From: VGWB01 sp964614245
GTDB lineage: Bacteria; Bacteroidota; Ignavibacteria; UBA10030
Reading direction: 5' to 3'
DNA length: 7,152 bases
Assembly (NCBI GenBank): GCA_964614245.1
Contig: CAZTKU010000152.1
Location: forward strand, 1-7,152
In this document: positions 1-5,115 of the stretch, one piece after another
Layout: every line of letters starts with the position of its first letter
Numbering within the stretch: position 1 is the stretch's first letter
Translations under genes and position numbers: made by a program
The notes under the pieces: model-generated
Databases searched by the model: none
What the model was told of the DNA's origin: nothing
Seen by the model: only the letters and a program-made list of their open reading frames with translations

Positions 1-313
1 CGAGGATCTGCTCGTAGGCTTGCTGGTGTGCCCAGTCGCGTGCAGGCGGCAAAGCCCCCACCACCGCAACGGTCAGTGACATCAAGCCAGCCGACAGAAA
101 CCCAAGCCAGATCACCTTCCGCGATCGTTGGTAGCCGTACACCTCCGTGAGGATATCGCCGAAAATGTAGCTCAACGGAAAGAGGAGCGTTCCTCCGTCG
201 AACGTGAACCATCCAAGGTCAACAATCTTCGTTGACGCGACATTGGAGATAAGCAACACGGCGACGAAAAGGCCTGTGATCGTATCAAGATGTCGAAACT
301 GAGGCGACGTCAT
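1..313 (-). CDS. yhhQ: Queuosine precursor transporter, YhhQ/VUT family (N-terminal part)
   Basis: The ATG is at 313 and the frame stays open to base 1, giving 104 residues; the rest lies outside the window. I translated this frame by hand. Family-typical stretches are ISNVASTKIVDLG (residues 22-34), FTFDGGTLLFPLSYIFGDILTE (36-57, quoted here only as a landmark) and VYGYQRSRKVIW (58-69). Hydrophobic segments at about 11-27, 41-54 and 67-89 fit membrane helices of a multi-pass inner-membrane protein. Family members, usually 200-240 residues long, import queuosine precursors such as preQ0/preQ1 for tRNA modification; the exact substrate here is inferred. The ribosome site is weak: only AGGT a few bases before the ATG. 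No other in-frame start is seen before the upstream terminator hairpin. The gene follows the M16 unit on the same strand but is separated from it by that terminator. Confidence 0.88.
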   Translation of the reverse strand, partial: MTSPQFRHLDTITGLFVAVLLISNVASTKIVDLGWFTFDGGTLLFPLSYIFGDILTEVYGYQRSRKVIWLGFLSAGLMSLTVAVVGALPPARDWAHQQAYEQIL

Positions 314-330
314 GAGGACCTGCGCTGACG

Positions 331-368
331 TAAAAAGAAAGCCTCCAGGGCCGTCAAACCCTGGAGGC
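331..368 (-). terminator. Rho-independent terminator of the M16 peptidase operon
   Basis: A perfect 10-bp stem (GCCTCCAGGG at 341-350 against CCCTGGAGGC at 359-368) encloses an 8-nt loop. Read on the minus strand, the stem is followed at once by TTTCTTTTTA. One wobble pair and one A-U pair extend the stem into the first bases of the U tract. The hairpin begins 25 nt after the stop codon of the second M16 gene, so it should end that transcript. The complementary orientation has no T-run, so it works for minus-strand transcription only. Its U tract ends 17 nt before the transporter start codon. Confidence 0.92.
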
Positions 369-393
369 CTGAGACATCATGGGGCTGAGATCG

Positions 394-2526
394 TTATTTC
401 TTAAAGACCTCTTCCTTGACACCGGCATTGACTTTGACTGAAGTGACCGCGACCTCAGAGACCTTCTTGCCATCGGAGGTGGCAACGGTCTTGAACGGGA
501 ATTGCACGCCGTCCGCCACGCGGTAATCTGAGAAGACCTCTTCAACATCGCCGGGGCCTGACGCGGTCATTCCACGTGCGACCTTTTTGAGCACAAACCC
601 GCTCTGAGCGTCGACAAAGAGCCGCATCACATAGTTCAGAGGAGCGTATCGCACGATGACGATGTTCACGGGTTTGCCTTCGATTGTTTCGTCGCGCACG
701 TATTGCGGGGTGAAATCGGGCTTGTCAATGTTCTGCAGAACATAGTGGACGTCTCCAATCGTCTGCTTCTGGAATTCATCACGCTGAGAGCCGGGGAGAT
801 CCCGAGTGCCCATAGGACCTTTCATCCAGGCGTTGGTGCCGTCGAAGACCATTTGCATTTCGCCCATGGGCGTTTTCATCTGCATCGCCATCTTGTTGGG
901 TCGAACGATCTGTATCTGGGCATCAAGCGTGAATTCGCCCATCGGCGTCACCTGCACCTGCTTGGCGCTCACGGCGATGTCCTTGATGCCCAAAAGGGCA
1001 GTGCCGCCCATCGCAGCGAGAGATTTCTTCAGGATGTCTTTACCTTTCGCGATGGTTTCGGGTGTCGCATCGGGTATCCGCTCGGGAGGAGCCGGAATGG
1101 TGATGTCGATCGTCCGTACGTTGGATCCCAGCGAGCTCAGCGGTTCATCAAAGTCAGAATCCTTCCCCACGACAAGGATCGCCAACGCCTCTGGCTTCCA
1201 TCGGTTCCGCACCGCTTCGTTCACGCTCTCCTTTGTCGCTTTCTGGATATCCTGTTGCTGCTTCTGAATGAAGTCTTTCGGATAACCGTAGTACTCAAGC
1301 GTCACCAGTTCATTGATGATCTTCCCTTTGGTGTCGTACCGAAAGACGAAAGAGTTGAGGTAGGAGTCCTTGGCATATTTCAACTCGTCATCCGTGATGC
1401 CCTTCTTGATGAAGTCATCAAATTCGTTCATAATGGATCGGATCATTTTCAACGTTGTGCCGGATTTTGTCGAGCCGCTCATCCTGAATGCCCCCTGATA
1501 ATCATAGCTCTCTCCCCAGAAGCTCCCGACAGAATAGGCGAGACCCTGGTCGGACCGGACCTTTTTGAATAACCGTGAAGCCGTGGCGCCGCCGAACGCC
1601 TGATCAGCGACATTGAGCGGGCCGCTCTCGGGATCGTTCAGCATTCCACCCAAATGTCCGAGATAGATGTTTGACTGGTTGACGTCCTCTTTCTTGATGT
1701 AGTTGACCGTCTTCTGAGAGGCAAGACGTGTTTGAGGAACCGGAGGCAAGGTTACCTCTTTCCGATCCCATCCGCCAAACGATTGTTCGATCTTCGCTTT
1801 CATTTCTGCCGCATTGAAGTCGCCCCAGAGCGCGAGCATCATGTTGTTCGGCACAAAGTACTTCTTGTGAAAGTCGATGAGATCCTGTTTGGTGATGTTT
1901 TCGATCGTCGCGTATTCAGTCATCCGAGCATAGGGATGGTTGGGACCGTAGATCAGTCTGTTGAATTCCCTGGCTGCAATTGCCATGACCTGATCGTTGC
2001 GGCGCGAGATCACGGAGCGGGCCGCGACCTTCGCCAGCTCGATCTTGTCGTCGCGAAAGGCAGGATTTTTCAGCACATCGGCAAGAATGCCGAGACCCAG
2101 ATCGATGTCCTCTTTGAGCACCGAAAGACGGGCGCCGCCCGAGGTCGTTCCGACATATGTTTCGACCGACGCACCTACCTTCTCCAGCATTTCATCCAGC
2201 TCGTCTCCCGTTTTCGTCGCCGTTCCTCCCGTTCGCATCACCTGACCGGTGATGGAAGCCAGCCCGACCTTGTCTGCCGGTTCGTAACGTGAGCCCGTCC
2301 GAACGACGACCGAGCCTTCGATGAGCGGTAGAGTATGATCCTCCAGAAGGAATACGACGATGCCGTTGTTGAGCGTGAAGCGCATTGGCTCAGGAAGTTG
2401 AACCTGTCGCAATGCCGGATATTTCAGATTCTTGTAGTGCTGTGGCTTGTGCGAGGTTTGTGCCGCGCCGACAAGCACAAATGCCAAAACCAGTGTTGCG
2501 ATCGATACTCTGCGTCGTGTTTTCAT
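394..2526 (-). CDS. M16 family peptidase-like protein, zinc site lost, with C-terminal LolA-like domain
   Basis: This 710-residue protein begins with a Sec signal peptide (MKTRRR, then a hydrophobic core at about 8-21; likely cleavage near GAA-QT), so it should be periplasmic or envelope-attached. Residues about 45-260 form an M16 N-terminal domain and about 270-455 the M16 C-terminal domain, with the typical SRLFKKVR...GLAYSV segment (R324, Y331) that in M16 proteins helps hold the substrate. Where active members have HxxEH, this protein has S91-I-T-G-Q95, so zinc binding and hydrolysis are not expected. After a proline-rich linker (about 476-490), residues about 492-710 resemble the LolA/outer-membrane lipoprotein-sorting fold: a helix, then amphipathic strands with repeated PMG turns (528-530, 553-555, 571-573) and an FDGTNAW motif. 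The ATG follows the upstream M16 stop by 12 nt with a GGAGAG ribosome site. It is probably the non-catalytic partner of the adjacent active subunit. Assignment of the tail is by pattern only. Confidence 0.9.
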   Translation of the reverse strand: MKTRRRVSIATLVLAFVLVGAAQTSHKPQHYKNLKYPALRQVQLPEPMRFTLNNGIVVFLLEDHTLPLIEGSVVVRTGSRYEPADKVGLASITGQVMRTGGTATKTGDELDEMLEKVGASVETYVGTTSGGARLSVLKEDIDLGLGILADVLKNPAFRDDKIELAKVAARSVISRRNDQVMAIAAREFNRLIYGPNHPYARMTEYATIENITKQDLIDFHKKYFVPNNMMLALWGDFNAAEMKAKIEQSFGGWDRKEVTLPPVPQTRLASQKTVNYIKKEDVNQSNIYLGHLGGMLNDPESGPLNVADQAFGGATASRLFKKVRSDQGLAYSVGSFWGESYDYQGAFRMSGSTKSGTTLKMIRSIMNEFDDFIKKGITDDELKYAKDSYLNSFVFRYDTKGKIINELVTLEYYGYPKDFIQKQQQDIQKATKESVNEAVRNRWKPEALAILVVGKDSDFDEPLSSLGSNVRTIDITIPAPPERIPDATPETIAKGKDILKKSLAAMGGTALLGIKDIAVSAKQVQVTPMGEFTLDAQIQIVRPNKMAMQMKTPMGEMQMVFDGTNAWMKGPMGTRDLPGSQRDEFQKQTIGDVHYVLQNIDKPDFTPQYVRDETIEGKPVNIVIVRYAPLNYVMRLFVDAQSGFVLKKVARGMTASGPGDVEEVFSDYRVADGVQFPFKTVATSDGKKVSEVAVTSVKVNAGVKEEVFKK

Positions 2527-2531
2527 GGCGT

Positions 2532-2538
2532 GCTCTCC
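2532..2538 (-). promoter_or_regulatory. Ribosome binding site for the second M16 gene
   Basis: On the minus strand AGGAGAG lies directly after the TAA of the upstream M16 gene and five bases before the ATG at 2526. It fixes that start and indicates closely spaced, probably coupled, translation of the two M16 genes. Confidence 0.75.
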
Positions 2539-4032
2539 TTATTTCACTGGCTCGATCGTGCCGATCGTGCGGTTGGAATTCACAAAGACTTCGTTGGCGA
2601 CGCGCTGGATGTCGGCGGCTGTCACCTCGTTGATCTTGTCTAGTTGCGTGAAGAGGGTTCGCCAATTTCCCGTGATGACCTCGAAGAAGGTCAGCTGGCC
2701 GGCCATGCCGGAGTTCGATGCGAGGGAGCGAATGAGATTCGCTCGGGCCCGCGTTTTCACTGCTTTCAGCTCATCGTCGCTGACGGGCTCCTTCTTGATT
2801 TTCTCAATCTCCTCGTTGATGGCCGTGAGGCACTCATCGTTGGTCTTACCCCGAGCCGGAATCGCGAAGAAGGCGAACAGGTTTGGATACTTCTGCCCGG
2901 GAAATCCTGAGAAGCCTGCCGATTGAATCGCCAGCTTCTTGTCGCGAACGAGCGACTTGTAGAGGCGGGAGGTTCGGCCTGAACTCATGATGTCAGAGAT
3001 CGCATCATACACAACGTCATCGGGATGTGTGGCAGACCCCTTCTTGTAACCGACGAGCAGAATAGGCTGCGATTGTTCATGCAGGACCACATTCCGCTCA
3101 CTCTTCTGCTCGGGCTCAACCGTGCGCACTTCCGGCGGTTTGGGTCCCGAAGGGATTCTGCCGAAGTACGTCTCGGCCAGGCGAATGGTCTCCTTCGGAT
3201 CGACGTCGCCGACGATGGCAATGACGATGTTGGAGGGGACGTAGTATTTCTTGAAGAAGGCGAGCGCCTCATCGCGCGTAATCCCCTTGAGGTCGGACAT
3301 ATGTCCAACGACGGGTTCCTTATAGGGGTGCGATTTGAACGCGACAGCGAGGAACTCTTCGACGAGTTTGCCGATCGGATTGCTCTCCGTCCTCATCCGG
3401 CGTTCTTCCATCACTACATCCTTCTCCTTGTAGAAGTCACGTATGACCGGATCGAGGAAGCGAGCGGACTCGAGGGAGAACCACAGCTCGAGTTTGTTCG
3501 AGGGTAAGCTCAGATAATACTGGGTTGCATCGGCTCCTGTGCCGGCGTTCAATCCGACACCGCCCTGCTCCTCAATCACCTTGTCAAACTCTCCGTTCTC
3601 AACGAGCGCTGCAGTTGCATCCTGCGCCTTTTCGAATGCTTCGCGAAGGTTTTTCACATTGAGGCTATCGGCACGTGCTCCCTTGACTTCCTCTTCTCTC
3701 CACGCGGCCCAGGCTTTATCGAGTGCGTCGAGTGCGATTTTCTCCTTCCTGTAATCTTTGGTGCCAATATCCGACGTGCCTTTGAAGGCAAGATGTTCGA
3801 AGATGTGAGCGAGTCCGGTAATACCGCGGCTCTCGTTCACCGCACCGACATTCGCGTATGTCTGAAATGAGACCACCGGCGCGTCGTGACGGGGTAAGAT
3901 GAGGAATTTCATGCCGTTTTTCAGCCGGTGTTCGACAACCTGGTCTTGGACAGCGTTGAACCCGACCTGTCCCCGGAGCCACGGTATGATCAGGAGACAA
4001 AGAAGTACGAGAATAAGGATTCGTCGTTGCAT
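2539..4032 (-). CDS. M16 family zinc metallopeptidase (active subunit)
   Basis: This 497-residue secreted peptidase starts with a short Sec signal (MQRR followed by a hydrophobic stretch to about residue 18). The inverted zinc motif is complete: H76-I-F-E79-H80, in the family context GLAHIFEHLAFKGT. The third zinc ligand fits E210 in KEKDVVMEE, seven residues after E203, the spacing seen in pitrilysin. The N-terminal M16 domain covers about 28-290, and the C-terminal domain about 310-490 includes the segment SRLYKSLVRDKKLA. H80 to E210 is about 130 residues, longer than the roughly 75 usual in the family. The extra length is a charged, probably helical insertion at about 92-155. M16 peptidases of this size clamp and cut peptides or unfolded segments; the substrate here is unknown. 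A strong GGAGGT supports the start. It is the middle gene of the three-gene unit, next to a non-catalytic M16 partner. Confidence 0.94.
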   Translation of the reverse strand: MQRRILILVLLCLLIIPWLRGQVGFNAVQDQVVEHRLKNGMKFLILPRHDAPVVSFQTYANVGAVNESRGITGLAHIFEHLAFKGTSDIGTKDYRKEKIALDALDKAWAAWREEEVKGARADSLNVKNLREAFEKAQDATAALVENGEFDKVIEEQGGVGLNAGTGADATQYYLSLPSNKLELWFSLESARFLDPVIRDFYKEKDVVMEERRMRTESNPIGKLVEEFLAVAFKSHPYKEPVVGHMSDLKGITRDEALAFFKKYYVPSNIVIAIVGDVDPKETIRLAETYFGRIPSGPKPPEVRTVEPEQKSERNVVLHEQSQPILLVGYKKGSATHPDDVVYDAISDIMSSGRTSRLYKSLVRDKKLAIQSAGFSGFPGQKYPNLFAFFAIPARGKTNDECLTAINEEIEKIKKEPVSDDELKAVKTRARANLIRSLASNSGMAGQLTFFEVITGNWRTLFTQLDKINEVTAADIQRVANEVFVNSNRTIGTIEPVK

Positions 4033-4038
4033 GTGGTT

Positions 4039-4044
4039 ACCTCC
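4039..4044 (-). promoter_or_regulatory. Strong ribosome binding site for the active M16 gene
   Basis: The minus strand reads AGGAGGT just ahead of the start; the GGAGGT core sits six bases before the ATG at 4032. It is the best Shine-Dalgarno in the window. The lipoprotein gene upstream has a much weaker one, so the peptidase may be made in larger amounts than the lipoprotein from the same mRNA. Confidence 0.8.
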
Positions 4045-4064
4045 TCGACGATGTGGAAAATAGA

Positions 4065-4391
4065 TTAGGGCTTTGGTTTTCGCTGTTCGAGTCGAGCGCT
4101 AAGCTTCTCGTGGAAGCGGCGGGATTTCTCAGCAGACCGGAACTGAGAGTCAATGGCGCTATAGAACTCTTCCTTGCTAAACCTGTGTGAGCTGAGCAGC
4201 TGTTCGATCTTTCGCCTGTATTCTGCGGTATCGATCGGAGAGGCGGTCGCTTTGAATTGCTCATTCAAGACGAGCATCTCCGCATACACGGACATGAGCT
4301 CGTCCTCCCGGGGATCCGCTGTCGGCTGTGATTCGCGGCAACCGGCGAGAGCCAGCACCAGAAGCGCGAGAAGTGGGACTCTGCTTTCCAT
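4065..4391 (-). CDS. Small lipoprotein, DUF4296-like
   Basis: A 108-residue protein with a lipoprotein signal: hydrophobic residues 6-16 lead into the lipobox L15-A-G-C18, so Cys18 should be lipidated after cleavage. The mature part is short, charged and almost wholly helical by eye. Its pattern is a first helix (DELMSVYAEMLVLNEQF), then YRRKIEQLLSSHRFSKEEFYSAI, then a closing helix ending in EKLSARLEQ. This order, including the 'helix, short turn, KEEF, long helix' arrangement, resembles the DUF4296 lipoproteins of Bacteroidota; the match is from memory of the family pattern and needs a profile search. No catalytic motif is visible. The stop is 32 nt from the start of the active M16 gene on the same strand, so the protein may be an accessory or anchor for the peptidases, which is inference. 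The ribosome site before the ATG is poor, but the signal peptide supports this start. Confidence 0.75.
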   Translation of the reverse strand: MESRVPLLALLVLALAGCRESQPTADPREDELMSVYAEMLVLNEQFKATASPIDTAEYRRKIEQLLSSHRFSKEEFYSAIDSQFRSAEKSRRFHEKLSARLEQRKPKP

Positions 4392-4411
4392 TTCTGCGAT
4401 GATCGGCGGTT

Positions 4412-4440
4412 AAGATAAGAAGGAGATGGCTGGAAAGCAA
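4412..4440 (-). promoter_or_regulatory. Candidate promoter for the lipoprotein-M16 operon
   Basis: On the minus strand TTGCTT (4440-4435) is followed after 17 nt by TATCTT (4417-4412). Spacing is ideal, but the boxes match the sigma-70 consensus at only three and four of six positions. Transcription would begin near 4405, giving a leader of about 14 nt before the lipoprotein ATG. A second -10-like TATACT lies further upstream on the same strand (about 4472-4477) without a good -35. Confidence 0.35.
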
Positions 4441-4445
4441 GCGAT

Positions 4446-4487
4446 CAACCTTGCAATCGGTGCCTCCAAAAAGTATATTGCAGGTTG
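4446..4487. repeat. Interrupted inverted repeat across the divergent promoter region
   Basis: CAACCTTGCAA (4446-4456) is the reverse complement of TTGCAGGTTG (4478-4487) apart from one extra T in the left arm. The arms are about 31 bp apart centre to centre, close to three helical turns. They cover the -35 box and the end of the -10 box of the plus-strand promoter. It could be an operator for a dimeric regulator, but no regulator is identified. Confidence 0.5.
4451..4479 (+). promoter_or_regulatory. Candidate promoter for the 151-residue protein gene
   Basis: TTGCAA (4451-4456) and TATATT (4474-4479) are separated by exactly 17 nt, matching the sigma-70 consensus at four and five of six positions. 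The -10 is followed by G, giving TATATTG, similar to the TAnnTTTG element of Bacteroidota. The start of transcription would be near 4486, with a leader of about 60 nt. The two boxes are overlapped by the arms of an inverted repeat described separately. Confidence 0.55.
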
Positions 4488-4545
4488 AAGGATCGGCGTT
4501 CCATCGTGTCAGGCGGATCTCTTTTCATTAACTTCAGGGGGCACT

Positions 4546-5001
4546 ATGAACGAGGCTTCGAAGAACATTTTGCTGAACACCATCAAGGAATGGGCAAAGT
4601 TTACCACGGATAGGGAGAAGTTCACCGCCGTTGCTCAGGAGGTGGCGGTACTGGCTCGAAAGTGCGTGCACGACAGTCTCGTGTTTCTAAAGGCACAAAA
4701 CGTTGACGTGGAGTGCGATACGGCAGAATCATTGAAGATGCTTGGTGTTGAGGTGCAGGTTGATCCCGTCGTCGAAGCAAACTTCCCAACTGTCAAGTCG
4801 AGCGTCGTGATGAAGTGCGGGGGCGCCACGCGGGCAATCGTCATCAACCCCAACCTGACGATCTCCGCGGGCGGGACTCCGTTCGCGCACGACCAGCTCA
4901 AGAAAGGGATCCCACCGGGATTTGAAACGAATGCGGCCGACTTCGTCCGAGACGCGTTCCTCAACGTTGCAAGAACTGGCGGCAAAGAACAACCGCTCTA
5001 A
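4546..5001 (+). CDS. Conserved-looking hypothetical protein, cytosolic
   Basis: I do not recognise this 151-residue protein. It has no signal peptide and no membrane segment. Residues 1-50 look helical (SKNILLNTIKEWAKF...), including VAVLARKCVHDSLVFL. The middle part (about 52-105) looks like alternating strands, with VEVQVDP, SSVVMKCGG and AIVINPNLTI. A glycine/proline-rich turn (GGTPF, IPPGFETN) precedes a last helix, NAADFVRDAFLNVA. Cysteines fall at 40, 57 and 91, not in a pair motif. The start is supported by AGGGGG at 4536-4541, four bases before the ATG, and by a good candidate promoter upstream. The ORF fills the space between its promoter and the uvrB spacer, and the alternation of hydrophobic and polar residues is that of a folded protein, so I regard it as real. 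It stands alone, with 114 nt to uvrB on the same strand. Confidence 0.75.
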   Translation: MNEASKNILLNTIKEWAKFTTDREKFTAVAQEVAVLARKCVHDSLVFLKAQNVDVECDTAESLKMLGVEVQVDPVVEANFPTVKSSVVMKCGGATRAIVINPNLTISAGGTPFAHDQLKKGIPPGFETNAADFVRDAFLNVARTGGKEQPL

Positions 5002-5015
5002 CGGGGTTGTCGAGT

Positions 5016-5112
5016 TTCAATTGCCAATTTGAAATTGAGCCGCGAAGGATGAATTCGAGAAACGACGTCGTTCGTTGGACGGTGGCATATTGAAAATTGG
5101 TGATTGAATATT
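5016..5112. repeat. Heptamer-phased, partly inverted repeat element upstream of uvrB
   Basis: Two AT-rich blocks flank a GC-richer centre. The left block (5017-5037) reads as heptamers TCAATTG, CCAATTT, GAAATTG. The right block (5089-5112) reads ATTGAAA, ATTGGTG, ATTGAAT, ATT. The blocks are also inverted relatives: 5016-5030 matches the reverse complement of 5094-5108 at 13 of 15 positions. The perfect palindrome AACGACGTCGTT (5061-5072) lies close to the centre of symmetry. The element fills most of the 114-nt spacer and runs up to four bases before the uvrB ATG. I see no clear sigma-70 promoter in this spacer, so uvrB may be transcribed partly from the upstream promoter. Confidence 0.6.
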
Positions 5113-5115
5113 CCC

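Noticed and set aside
314..393. Possible preQ1 riboswitch before the YhhQ-type transporter
   Set aside because: I looked for the short preQ1-I pattern with its A-rich tail and found only the terminator hairpin and an otherwise unstructured spacer. A covariance-model search could still reveal a rarer class.
703..1572. Long plus-strand open frame (289 codons) opposite the second M16 gene
   Set aside because: It is antisense to a confidently recognised peptidase gene, has no ribosome site, and its translation is rich in R, H and F with no family pattern. It is a by-product of codon bias.
5015..5036. Rho-independent terminator after the 151-residue protein gene
   Set aside because: TTTCAA and TTGAAA can pair, but the stem is short and AT-rich and no T-run follows on either strand.
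5017..5112. CRISPR-like array
   Set aside because: The repeats are 7-nt units without unique spacers of constant length, and no cas gene is nearby.
5002..5115. LexA/SOS box upstream of uvrB
   Set aside because: Neither CTGT-N8-ACAG nor GAAC-N4-GTTC is present. The palindrome at 5061-5072 fits neither known class.
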